Part shown: positions 40,291 through 47,645 of the stretch, piece by piece
Position numbering within the stretch: the first letter of the stretch is position 1
Layout of the letters: every line of letters starts with the position of its first letter
Origin: Dehalococcoidia bacterium
GTDB lineage: Bacteria > Chloroflexota > Dehalococcoidia > SHYD01
Direction of reading: 5' to 3'
Length of the DNA: 47,697 nt
Assembly: GCA_009692945.1 (NCBI GenBank)
Contig: SHYD01000010.1
Coordinates: forward strand, 1 to 47,697
The notes under the pieces: generated by a model
Told to the model about the DNA's origin: nothing
Database searches by the model: none
What the model saw: only the letters and a program-made list of their open reading frames with translations
Translations under genes and position numbers: made by a program

Positions 40291-41058
40291 CTATTTTTGT
40301 GGTTTAGCTATGACAATTTGTAGCGGGGATTGCCCATCGAAGGGGTCGAGGTCGTAGGAGCCAAACACCTGCTCCACTGCGAACCCGCAGCGTTCCAGCA
40401 GCAGCGCCAACTCCGTCGGATAGAACCACCGGAGGACGAAACTCCCCTGGTGCCGGCGCAGCCGCCCGTCTGCGGCGGCCACATCGTACCATAGCTCCAG
40501 ATGGCGGTATTGCGTCGCGAGGTCGAGCGAGGTGGCGAAGCTCATCGTGGTGCGCTCCTCCGCTCCCGGCCCCGGCCGGGTCCATCCGAAGACCACCTCG
40601 TTCTGGGGCATGGCGGTCACCCAGGCATAGGGGTTCTCCAACGTGATGGCCAACCTGCCCTGAGGCGTCAGGTGCTGCCGCAGGGTGAGTAACGCCCTTT
40701 CCTGATCCTGCCCCGTCAGCATATGGGCAAAGGTGTTCAAGCCCAGCACCGCGATGCCGAACCGCCGACCCAGGTCGAGTTGCCGCAGGTCGGCCGGAAG
40801 GAACAGGGGCGTTTTCACGGCCGCATCCGGGGGACGGTTGAGCGCCTGGGCCAGCAGTTCCGGGCAATTGTCGACGCCGGTGACATCAAACCCCAACCGG
40901 GCGAGTCCGAAGGCGATGCGGCCCGTGCCGGTGCCCGCATCCAGGACGGAGCCGTCTCCAGCCCGCGCCAGGTTCGCATAGAAGTCGATGTCATCGGTGA
41001 GTTCGCCGTATTCGAGGTCGTAGAACTGGGCGATAGGGGCGTAGGGGTTCAACGTCAT
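40291..41058 (-). CDS. SAM-dependent class I methyltransferase
   Basis: 255 residues. YAPIAQFYDLEYGELTDDIDFY precedes motif I VLDAGTGTGRIAF, then VTGVDNCPELLAQA (acidic SAM contact), VLGLNTFAHML and QGRLAITLENPY. The Rossmann core is complete; the C-terminal half is beta-rich and may shape the substrate pocket. Acceptor unknown. ATG 41058-41056 overlaps the stop of the membrane protein upstream (ATGA); longer in-frame starts would lie inside that gene. Confidence 0.9.
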   Translation of the reverse strand: MTLNPYAPIAQFYDLEYGELTDDIDFYANLARAGDGSVLDAGTGTGRIAFGLARLGFDVTGVDNCPELLAQALNRPPDAAVKTPLFLPADLRQLDLGRRFGIAVLGLNTFAHMLTGQDQERALLTLRQHLTPQGRLAITLENPYAWVTAMPQNEVVFGWTRPGPGAEERTTMSFATSLDLATQYRHLELWYDVAAADGRLRRHQGSFVLRWFYPTELALLLERCGFAVEQVFGSYDLDPFDGQSPLQIVIAKPQK

Positions 41059-41435
41059 CGAGAGGTGCGGCCCGACCAGAGCAGGAGGTTGATCAACCAA
41101 TAGCTCCCAAACAATACGACGAGATGGACGGGCGAGAGCAACCGTTCCGCTTGGAGCCACAGGCTGAGGGTGGCCGCCACGGCGAATCCGGTCCCCTGGA
41201 AGGCGGCCCGCAGCACTTTGGGTGCATCGCCGCCGGGCAACCGGCGCCAGTCGCTGAGGGCCCACGCAACCAGAGTGCCGGTCGCCCCAAGCGCCAACAG
41301 TCCCAAACCCAGGAACAGCGGTTTGCTCCAGGGCGGGTCAGGAGGCACATAAACCACCAGCGCCAGCCATGCGCTCCAGCCGGCGAAAGCTGCACCCACC
41401 AGAAGCGTCGTTGTCCGTCGGGTCATGGCTCTCAC
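41055..41435 (-). CDS. Small polytopic membrane protein of unknown function
   Basis: 126 residues with four hydrophobic helices: TTTLLVGAAFAGWSAWLALVVYV, PLFLGLGLLALGATGTLVAWAL, TGFAVAATLSLWL and VHLVVLFGSYWLINLLLW. The Arg-rich ends fit cytoplasmic termini. No family recognised. GTG 41435 or ATG 41426 are possible starts. It is coupled to the methyltransferase by a 4-bp overlap, so the pair may act together on a membrane substrate. Confidence 0.7.
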   Translation of the reverse strand: MRAMTRRTTTLLVGAAFAGWSAWLALVVYVPPDPPWSKPLFLGLGLLALGATGTLVAWALSDWRRLPGGDAPKVLRAAFQGTGFAVAATLSLWLQAERLLSPVHLVVLFGSYWLINLLLWSGRTSR

Positions 41436-41480
41436 CAGTTCCTACCCCAGGCTACCACACCACCTCCGCGGTTGGGTGCG

Positions 41481-42118
41481 GGCAACTACACAGACTCCCA
41501 TGCCCACGGGACACCACCGGTTCATGAAAAGGCTAAGACGTCGACCTCCCCCCAAGATCACTGATGGCGGAAGCGGCGCGCCCCTTGGCCCCCTCCCCGC
41601 CGGAGGAGAAATAAAGAGCGGGAGACCCGCTGGACTCCCTGGAGAGATGCGGTTCCTGGGGAACCACCGCCTCTTTACAGAGTGGGGGGGGCGGCCGGGC
41701 TCAGGAGCGGGAGTGTACGAGGGCGGCAGCCCTCTGAGTTTGTGAGTTTTTGGCGTTCCGGGGTAGTTTTGGCCGCAAGCCAGGCATGAAATGGGGGCGA
41801 TTTCGGCTCGATCCAACAAAAAGTCACAAACTCTCTGCCGGGGGAGTGGAGGTGCCCCCATAAGAGTGGGCACCTTTTTGGTTTGTGCCTGAGCGAGCTG
41901 TTCGAACACGGGGTGTGCAGAGGGGGCGAAGCCCCTTCTGCCGGGGTGTGGGGTGTCCCCACACACAAACGGAATGGGTGGGTGGGAAGTACAGCCTCCG
42001 AAGTCGTCCGAGAAGAAACCTGCCCACTCCTATGGGGTGCTCCCCACAGCGAATTCTCCTTTTTCCCGGGGTGGGGGACGTGGTTCATGCGGCCGGCCCC
42101 TGATTCTGAACTCATACC
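41481..42118. repeat. Nested cluster of family-1 repeats
   Basis: Several copies are piled up. A forward module B starts GGCAACTACACAGAC (41481), with CACGGGACACCACCGG and GGTTCATGAAAAGG following. A reverse module A (41690-41880) is split by the 96-bp element at 41737. At least one more reverse module A runs to the right end, GGTATGAGTTCAGA on the minus strand at 42118. All ORFs here are proline/glycine-rich readings of the repeat. No gene lies in the 770-bp gap. Confidence 0.8.
41737..41832 (+). mobile_element. 96-bp MITE-like element (second family) inside a family-1 repeat
   Basis: Terminal inverted repeats AGTTTGTGAGTTTTT (41737-41751) and AAAAAGTCACAAACT (41818-41832) match at 14 of 15 positions. 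The element is flanked by CTCTG at 41732-41736 and 41833-41837. Removing it and one CTCTG restores the family-1 hairpin order (GGCAGCCCTCTG directly followed by CCGGGGG) seen in other copies. It is too short to code for a transposase. Confidence 0.85.
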
Positions 42119-42133
42119 GCTGTTGCGGTGCGT

Positions 42134-42162
42134 TTTGCATCGGCGGGCGGCTCTCCTATAAT
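42134..42162 (+). promoter_or_regulatory. Sigma-70-type promoter of the second class II aldolase gene
   Basis: TTTGCA (42134-42139), a 17-bp spacer, then a perfect TATAAT (42157-42162), 42 bp before the start codon and just outside the repeat cluster. Confidence 0.7.
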
Positions 42163-42204
42163 GGGTGTCGAACTGCCCCCAATCCCCTACCCACCGAGGT
42201 GTCT

Positions 42205-42759
42205 ATGCTTGTCGCTGAATTCCAATCGGTGGGGCAGGACCTGTTCCTGCGTGGTGCCGTCTCCTCCCACGGGGGCAACCTGAGCATCCGCCGGGGCGAC
42301 CAGTTGATCATCACTCGGCGTGGCGCCCATCTGGGACACCTGACCGACCAGGATATCATCGAGACGGGGGTCGAACTGAACGACCGTTCCACCCCCTCGG
42401 CCTCCTCGGAGCTGGCGGTGCACCGGGCAATCTATCGCAGCACGGCGGCGCATGCGGTGGTGCACGCCCATCCCATCGCGGCGATGGCGTTGTCGCTGTT
42501 GGAGGATGTGTTGGAACCGATCGACGCCGAGGGTCGCCGCCTGCTCAAGCAGGTGCCGGTCATCGGTTCTTCGGTGATCGAAGCCACCCGTGAGGTAGCG
42601 GAAGAGGTGGCGGCGGCGCTGGGAGAACACCCCGCCGTGCTGGTCAGGGGTCACGGGAGCTTTACGGTGGGCCAGTTATTGGACGAAGCCCATCGCTGGA
42701 CCTCGGTGCTGGAGCAGAGCGCTCAACTCATTATTGCGGTGCGACAACTGCGGCGCTGA
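42205..42759 (+). CDS. Class II aldolase/adducin-family protein (fuculose-phosphate aldolase-like)
   Basis: 184 residues, shorter than the paralogue at 26609-27379. AVSSHGGNLSIRRGDQLIIT (phosphate/substrate loop), SSELAVHRAIY, VVHAHPIAAMAL (metal His pair) and VLVRGHGSFTVG (third His) are present, so the zinc site is complete. Typical activities are cleavage of L-fuculose-1-phosphate or similar sugar phosphates to DHAP and an aldehyde. ATG 42205 follows CGAGGTG. It is a single-gene unit between a good promoter and a terminator. Confidence 0.9.
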   Translation: MLVAEFQSVGQDLFLRGAVSSHGGNLSIRRGDQLIITRRGAHLGHLTDQDIIETGVELNDRSTPSASSELAVHRAIYRSTAAHAVVHAHPIAAMALSLLEDVLEPIDAEGRRLLKQVPVIGSSVIEATREVAEEVAAALGEHPAVLVRGHGSFTVGQLLDEAHRWTSVLEQSAQLIIAVRQLRR

Positions 42760-42777
42760 TCCCGCGGGACAGAGAAA

Positions 42778-42801
42778 AACCACGGTCCTGAGGCCGTGGT
42801 T
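42778..42801 (-). terminator. Intrinsic terminator of the desulforedoxin-like/cytochrome unit
   Basis: Perfect 8-bp stem AACCACGG (42778-42785) and CCGTGGTT (42794-42801). On the minus strand it is followed by a T-rich tract, so it stops leftward transcription; it may also halt rightward transcription from the aldolase gene. Confidence 0.75.
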
Positions 42802-42819
42802 GGGGTTTCAGCGACGAGA

Positions 42820-42963
42820 TCAGTCCGACGAAGGCAACGCTTTCGGTACCTGTAGCTTCATCACCTGGCTGTCACAGATGATCTCTCCCTCGCCCGCCTT
42901 GGTACACAGCGCCTCGGTGCCACAGACCTCGCACACGTAACGGCGTCCCAATTGGTTTGCCAA
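42820..42963 (-). CDS. Desulforedoxin-like mini-protein (first paralogue)
   Basis: A 47-residue product from TTG 42963 with AGGGGGAAA upstream. It reads ANQLGRRYVCEVCGTEALC, then TKAGEGEIICDSQVMKLQ. C-x2-C, a separate Cys and a final single Cys fit the desulforedoxin/rubredoxin-like metal knuckle found at the N-terminus of desulfoferrodoxins, but the last pair (C-C in desulforedoxin) is reduced to one Cys. It could bind iron or zinc. Too short for routine gene callers. Confidence 0.72.
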   Translation of the reverse strand: MANQLGRRYVCEVCGTEALCTKAGEGEIICDSQVMKLQVPKALPSSD

Positions 42964-43003
42964 AGTTTCCCCCTCAGGTTAGCTGTACCACATCCCAGCG
43001 AAA

Positions 43004-43120
43004 TTACTTCATCTGCATTGGTTGGGCACAGCACTCGATCGTCCCGGCTCCGGCCTTGGTAACGATGAATTCCGACCCGCACTTCGTGCACATATAGCGC
43101 TTGCCGACTTGGTTCGCCAT
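43004..43120 (-). CDS. Desulforedoxin-like mini-protein (second paralogue)
   Basis: A 38-residue product from ATG 43120 with Shine-Dalgarno GGAG. It reads ANQVGKRYMCTKCGSEFIV, then TKAGAGTIECCAQPMQMK. The C-x2-C and C-C pairs are exactly those of desulforedoxin, which binds one iron as a dimer-forming redox protein. It shares its start (ANQ-GKRY-C) and TKAG-G core with the neighbour at 42820, so the two are tandem duplicates. It lies directly downstream of a cytochrome c lipoprotein gene, suggesting redox work, though zinc binding is also possible. Confidence 0.8.
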   Translation of the reverse strand: MANQVGKRYMCTKCGSEFIVTKAGAGTIECCAQPMQMK

Positions 43121-43151
43121 GTTCGACTCCCCGTTGGAACGTATTCCGAGC

Positions 43152-43601
43152 TTACTTTAAGGTGCTCAGGAAGGCAACCAGACTATCCAGTTCCCCGGCG
43201 GCGAGGCCAAGATTCGGCATCTGGGTGCCCGGCTTGATGGCGGGAGGGTTCTGAAGCCACCGGCGCATGTTGGCGGGGGTGTTGTCCATGCGGTTGTCGG
43301 CGATCTTCGCGCGCTTGGCCGGGTCACCCACACCATCCAACGCGGGGCCAATCGTACCCACCGCTCCCGGCACGTCTTTGATGATGTGGCACGCCACGCA
43401 TCCCTTTTCGGTGACCAGCGCCTTGCCCCGTTCCGGGGTAGCGGGGCCGCCACCCGTCGCGCCGCCCACGCCTGCGGGCAAGGTGGCGTTGGCCACCGGC
43501 CCCCCACCCACCGGGGTGGCCGGGACTGGGGCATTCTGGGTACAGGCGGCGCTCAGCAGCGCCACCGCCGTGCCTGCTATTGCGAAAAAGCGGCTGTTCA
43601 A
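43152..43601 (-). CDS. Monohaem cytochrome c lipoprotein
   Basis: 149 residues from TTG 43601, which follows AAAGGAG at good spacing. The signal peptide ends in the lipobox LLSAAC, then a Pro/Gly/Ala linker, then a small class I cytochrome c domain: GKALVTEKGCVACHII (CxxCH haem site), GTIGPALDGVG and PGTQMPNLGL (Met axial ligand). It would be anchored outside the cytoplasmic membrane and carry electrons. It heads a leftward unit with the two desulforedoxin-like genes. Confidence 0.92.
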   Translation of the reverse strand: MNSRFFAIAGTAVALLSAACTQNAPVPATPVGGGPVANATLPAGVGGATGGGPATPERGKALVTEKGCVACHIIKDVPGAVGTIGPALDGVGDPAKRAKIADNRMDNTPANMRRWLQNPPAIKPGTQMPNLGLAAGELDSLVAFLSTLK

Positions 43602-43634
43602 AAGAGGCTCCTTTCCCACAGAGCCGTTGTTCAG

Positions 43635-43659
43635 GGTTATATGGGGGACAGTAATAACC
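43635..43659. promoter_or_regulatory. Inverted repeat between the cytochrome c and hemL genes
   Basis: GGTTAT (43635-43640) and ATAACC (43654-43659) form a dyad over a 13-bp spacer. The left arm overlaps a minus-strand TATAAC that could be the cytochrome gene's -10 box. A possible operator in a divergent promoter region. Confidence 0.35.
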
Positions 43660-43845
43660 GGGTCCCCTGGGCCCAACGGTAATTACAAAAATCACAATGT
43701 CCAAAGGTGGAGTCTAGCACCGCCGTGATTCCCGATCAAGGGGCAAGCCGCCGGTATGATACAATCTGGCGCGGCTGGCGGACCGTCGCGACACCGCAAT
43801 CCCCCGCTCAAGTCCAACTTCCCTGCACCCAGGGAGAGGATCGCT

Positions 43846-45138
43846 TTGACCACCAATCACTCGCACGAACTCTACGAAACGGCCTGCCGTCTGATCCCCG
43901 GCGGCGTTTCGAGCCCGGTCCGGGCGTTCAAGGCGGTGGGCGGACAGCCGCTGTTCATCGAGCGGGGACAGGGCTCCCGAATCTGGGACGCCGACGGCAA
44001 CAGTTACATCGACTACGTGTCATCGTGGGGACCGCTGCTCGCGGGGCATGCCCACCCTAGCGTGGTCGCCGCCATCCAGCAGGCGGCCGAGCGGGGCACG
44101 AGCTATGGCGCTCCCACCCGCCTAGAGGTGGAGTTGGCCCAGATCATCACCGGCGCCATGCCTGCGGTCGAGATGTTGCGGTTCGTGAACTCGGGCACCG
44201 AGGCGACCATGAGCGCCTTGCGGCTGGCGCGGGCGTTCACGGGCCGCGATAAGATACTGAAATTCGACGGCTGCTACCATGGGCACGCCGATGGCCTGCT
44301 GGTAAAGGCCGGGTCTGGCGTCGCCACCCTGGGTCTGCCCGACAGCCCGGGGGTGCCGGCTTCCTACGCTCAACACACGCTGGTTGCACCCTACAACGAC
44401 CTGAACGCCGTCGAAGCCCTGTTTGCCCAACACGGCGATGGGATAGCCGCGATCATCGTGGAGCCCATGGCCGGCAACATGGGTGTGGTGGCGGCAGCCC
44501 CCGGTTTCCTGGAGGGGCTGCGCTCCCTGACGCGGCGCGCGGGAGCCCTATTGATATTCGACGAAGTGATCACGGGATTCAGACTCGGCTGGGGCGGAGC
44601 CCAGGGCCGGTTCGGCGTCACGCCCGACCTCACCTGCCTGGGCAAGGTGATCGGAGGGGGGTTGCCCGTGGGCGCGTACGGCGGGCGGCGGGATATTATG
44701 GGCCTCATCGCTCCCCTGGGGCCGGTGTACCAGGCCGGGACGTTGTCGGGCAACCCGCTGGCAATGAGCGCCGGGATTGCTACGCTGCGCTGCCTCCAGG
44801 CGCCAGGCGCTTACGCGCAACTGGATTGGCTGGCCGAGCGGTTATCAAACGGACTGTTGGGGGCGGCCGCGGCCGCCGGCATCAACGCGGTGGGCAATCG
44901 AGTGGGCTCGGCGATGACGCTGTTTTTCGCCGTCCGGGCGGTCACCGATTATGCGTCAGCCAAGACCGCCGATGCCGCACGCTACGCGGCATATTTCCGG
45001 GGGATGCTGAGCCTCGGCATCTATCTCGCTCCGTCCCAGTTCGAGGCCGGGTTCGTCTCGCTGGCCCACACTGAGGAGGACATCGACCTGACCATCGACG
45101 CCGCCCGCCGCGTGTTCGCCACCCTCGGCCGCGAGTAG
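43846..45138 (+). CDS. hemL: Glutamate-1-semialdehyde 2,1-aminomutase
   Basis: A 430-residue PLP enzyme: [18 protein letters not shown], the [18 protein letters not shown] block, [17 protein letters not shown] (PLP phosphate), [29 protein letters not shown] and [15 protein letters not shown] with the PLP Lys. It converts glutamate-1-semialdehyde to 5-aminolevulinate in the C5 route to haem and corrinoids, which fits the cytochrome gene next door. Start TTG 43846 follows GGAGAGG. A TATGAT/TACAAT stretch at 43755-43765 may be the -10 box. Confidence 0.97.
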   Translation: MTTNHSHELYETACRLIPGGVSSPVRAFKAVGGQPLFIERGQGSRIWDADGNSYIDYVSSWGPLLAGHAHPSVVAAIQQAAERGTSYGAPTRLEVELAQIITGAMPAVEMLRFVNSGTEATMSALRLARAFTGRDKILKFDGCYHGHADGLLVKAGSGVATLGLPDSPGVPASYAQHTLVAPYNDLNAVEALFAQHGDGIAAIIVEPMAGNMGVVAAAPGFLEGLRSLTRRAGALLIFDEVITGFRLGWGGAQGRFGVTPDLTCLGKVIGGGLPVGAYGGRRDIMGLIAPLGPVYQAGTLSGNPLAMSAGIATLRCLQAPGAYAQLDWLAERLSNGLLGAAAAAGINAVGNRVGSAMTLFFAVRAVTDYASAKTADAARYAAYFRGMLSLGIYLAPSQFEAGFVSLAHTEEDIDLTIDAARRVFATLGRE

Positions 45139-45171
45139 GCTCGCTGCGGGCCGAACCGGCATCAGCGGTTC

Positions 45172-45936
45172 TCAGCGGTGGCTCGTCACCTTGGGCTGGG
45201 TGGCCATGACGAGCGATGTGACCTCGGACGGTGAGAGCCTGCGTGACTGGCCGGGCCCCAGCCTCCCGAGCACCAGCGGCCCGTACCGGACCCGCACCAG
45301 CCGCACCACTCGGAACCCCGCCGCCAGGCAGAGCATGCGGACCTCGCGCTTCCTGCCTTCATCGAGCACCATGGTGATCCATCCCGATCCCTCAGTGTCG
45401 ATCCCGGCGATGGGTTTGCCCATGGTTACCCGCACCGGTTTGACCTGGGATCCCTGGACCACCGCCCCCTCACCGAGCCGCCGCAGGCCGATGGCGTCCG
45501 GCGCCGGAGTCACCAGCACTCGGTACTCCCGTTCCACCCCGAACCGCGGGTGGGTGAGCCGGTGGGCGATCTCTCCGTCGTTGGTCAACAGCAGCAGGCC
45601 GCTGCTGTCCTGGTCCAACCGCCCGACGGGGAACAGGCGGGCGCCTCCGGCGGGCAGCAGATCGAAGACGGTCGGCCGGCCGCGGTCATCGGATACCGTG
45701 GTCAGGCAGCCCACCGGTTTGTGCAAGACGAGATAGGTATGGTGGGTGGGTGGCATGACCGGTTGTCCGTCGACCGTCACCACGTCCGATGATGGGTCGA
45801 CCTTCATACCGAGTTCCGCCGCCGTTACGCCGTTGACGGCCACCCGCCCGGCGAGCATGATCTCCTCGCAACGGCGGCGGGAGGCCACGCCTGCGTTGGC
45901 CAGGAACTTCTGGAGCCGTTCCGGCCCCCCGCTCAC
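45172..45936 (-). CDS. rluB: 16S/23S rRNA pseudouridine synthase (RluB/RsuA family)
   Basis: 254 residues. The N-terminal S4 RNA-binding domain (ERLQKFLANAGVASRRRCEEIMLAGRVAVNG) is followed by LHKPVGCLTT, the catalytic block GRLDQDSSGLLLLTNDG (nucleophilic Asp) and EGRKREVRMLCLAAG. It isomerises uridine in ribosomal RNA, and RluB is the likeliest member. The GTG start overlaps the stop of the D,D-carboxypeptidase gene (GTGA), so the two are coupled. Confidence 0.94.
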   Translation of the reverse strand: MSGGPERLQKFLANAGVASRRRCEEIMLAGRVAVNGVTAAELGMKVDPSSDVVTVDGQPVMPPTHHTYLVLHKPVGCLTTVSDDRGRPTVFDLLPAGGARLFPVGRLDQDSSGLLLLTNDGEIAHRLTHPRFGVEREYRVLVTPAPDAIGLRRLGEGAVVQGSQVKPVRVTMGKPIAGIDTEGSGWITMVLDEGRKREVRMLCLAAGFRVVRLVRVRYGPLVLGRLGPGQSRRLSPSEVTSLVMATQPKVTSHR

Positions 45937-47045
45937 CGTGGCGGTCCCCCCGGCGCGGCGAACAGCACCAATCTCCCCACCTCCTGGGAACCCAGCAGGT
46001 AGGTGACCAGGCCCCGCGGCCCTGCCTGGGGCTGAGTTGGCGCGAGGAACTCGGTGACGAAGCGGAGCAGCGGCCGCTGCCAGGCGGGAAGGATCAGGAC
46101 CGGCGGGGCCTCTCTGGGAAGGGCCGCGGGTGTTTCGGGCGCCAGCGGCAGCGGGGCCGGGAGCGCACTGAAATGCTCTGACACATAGGCCACCAGGGCC
46201 AGGGCCGCCTCGTTGCGGTTGGCGGTGCCGAGGACAACCACCAGTATCTTCGTACCCTCCCGGTCGAACGATGCGACCAGGGAATCCCCCGCGTTGTCCG
46301 TAAACCCGGTCTTGACACCGGTGACCCCGGACAAAGGGGGCCTGGCCAAAAGGAGGGTGTTGGTATTGCGTATGGTGTACGTCCGGTTGGAGACGATCAA
46401 TTCGTGTTCCGGCGCCGCAACCATCTTGGCAAATACCGGGTAGCGCAACGCGTACCTGCTCAATTCTGCGAGGTCCACAGCGCTCGAATAATGTCCGGCG
46501 GCGTCGAGTCCGTGAGCGTTGGAAAAATGGGTGTTCACCAGCCCCAGCGACCGTGCTTTCTCATTCATCATGTCGACGAAGCGGGGGACCGACCCGCCGC
46601 CCACGTAGCGGGCCAAGGCCTCGGAGGCATCGTTGCCGGAGGGAAGCAACACTCCCCACAACAACTGCTCCACCGTCACCCGATCGCCCACCCTCAGCCC
46701 CATCGCCGACCCTTCGATGAGATCGTCGGCCTGCGCGGTGACCGTCGCACTCAGGTCGCCGCCTCGTTCGATGGCCAACACGGCGGTCATTATCTTGGTC
46801 AGGCTTGCCGGGGCGGTCTGGCGGTCGCCATTGCGCTGGTACACCACCCGGTTTGCCCCGAGGTCCATCACCAAGGCCGCGGTCCCGGCCAGGGCGGGAG
46901 GCCGCGCTGCGTCGATGGCCCGGAGTTGGCCCGCTCCGATGGGGAGGTAATCGTTGTCCGACTCCACCAGTTTTGGCGGGCCGAAGCCGGTCAGGAATGG
47001 CAAGCTGCAGACCAACAACAGCAGGAAGGTGTTTTGATGGGCCAC
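45933..47045 (-). CDS. D-alanyl-D-alanine carboxypeptidase (penicillin-binding protein, S11 family)
   Basis: About 370 residues. A signal peptide (NTFLLLLVCSLPFLTGFG) precedes the serine-protease-like PBP core with S-x-x-K (APASLTKIM), S-G-N (LPSGNDAS) and K-T-G (GVKTGFT). It trims the terminal D-Ala of peptidoglycan stem peptides, so the cell has, or remodels, a murein-like wall. GTG 47045 has AGGTG just upstream and gives a standard signal peptide. An ATG at 47117 is in frame but sits inside a palindrome and adds a 24-residue basic leader. Confidence 0.92.
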   Translation of the reverse strand: MAHQNTFLLLLVCSLPFLTGFGPPKLVESDNDYLPIGAGQLRAIDAARPPALAGTAALVMDLGANRVVYQRNGDRQTAPASLTKIMTAVLAIERGGDLSATVTAQADDLIEGSAMGLRVGDRVTVEQLLWGVLLPSGNDASEALARYVGGGSVPRFVDMMNEKARSLGLVNTHFSNAHGLDAAGHYSSAVDLAELSRYALRYPVFAKMVAAPEHELIVSNRTYTIRNTNTLLLARPPLSGVTGVKTGFTDNAGDSLVASFDREGTKILVVVLGTANRNEAALALVAYVSEHFSALPAPLPLAPETPAALPREAPPVLILPAWQRPLLRFVTEFLAPTQPQAGPRGLVTYLLGSQEVGRLVLFAAPGGPPR

Positions 47046-47109
47046 TGCACACCTGGGTAGCACGAGTCGGAAAAACAAGGGGCTGGTAGATCCGAGCTTA
47101 GGGGGTCGC

Positions 47110-47124
47110 CTGGACATTGTCCAG
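47110..47124. promoter_or_regulatory. 15-bp palindrome upstream of the D,D-carboxypeptidase gene
   Basis: CTGGACA-T-TGTCCAG is a perfect 7-bp dyad around one base, 65 bp before the preferred start codon. Candidate operator. Confidence 0.5.
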
Positions 47125-47155
47125 TGGGACGATCGGCACGAGGACCGAGGGCGTG

Positions 47156-47554
47156 CTACCCCGTTCTCACCTCAACTCCGTCGCTCGGAAACCCCTCATC
47201 CAACGAATAGACCACCTTTTCGGGCGTCGACCGCGCCGCCGCCCACAGCATGGCATCGGCATAGGATACCCGGCCCGAGCGGCGGCAGAGCAGCAGCGCC
47301 TGAAGGATCAAGCGCTTGTCGATCCCCATCGGGCTGATGTTCTCTTTCTGGACGAAGGCCATCAGGTTGTCTACGAGGATCGCCCGTTCTATCTCATACA
47401 CCGAGGCTAGGACATACGCTGTCTCCATCAGCACGCCCGCCGTCAGCTTCAGGCCGTCCTCGCGGTCGATCACGCCGGCGGCGCGCGCCGCCATTTCCGG
47501 CGGGTCGCCCGTGAGGTAGCGGACTACCATGCTGGTATCCAGCAGGCCGCCCAC
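47156..47554 (-). CDS. VapC-like PIN-domain protein, no antitoxin visible
   Basis: 132 residues: GLLDTSMVVRYLTGD (first Asp), LTAGVLMETAYVLASVYEI (Glu), VSYADAMLWAAARS (Asp) and VVYSLDEGFP (Asp), the PIN RNase acid set. GTG 47554 begins in a TAGTG, hinting that a gene ended there, but the upstream 140 bp contain no ORF with antitoxin features, at least as far as the window edge. It may be an orphan toxin or have a degraded partner. Confidence 0.85.
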   Translation of the reverse strand: MGGLLDTSMVVRYLTGDPPEMAARAAGVIDREDGLKLTAGVLMETAYVLASVYEIERAILVDNLMAFVQKENISPMGIDKRLILQALLLCRRSGRVSYADAMLWAAARSTPEKVVYSLDEGFPSDGVEVRTG

Positions 47555-47645
47555 TAGGTACTAGGAGGCTGGTGTTTTTCGTGACCGGGTGGGATCATGA
47601 CGGTGCGTACTAAAATTGGGGACGCGTAGAGGACAGGGGGCAACC

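Noticed and set aside
41897-42124. GCTGTT at 41897-41902 and 42119-42124 as a target duplication of the last repeat copy
   Set aside because: The left 6-mer does not abut a recognisable terminal repeat, so the match may be chance.
41442-42161. Several proline/glycine-rich ORFs of 60-174 codons on both strands
   Set aside because: They are translations of the repeat cluster; the same peptides (GCSPRNK-like) recur at every copy and carry no selection-like pattern.
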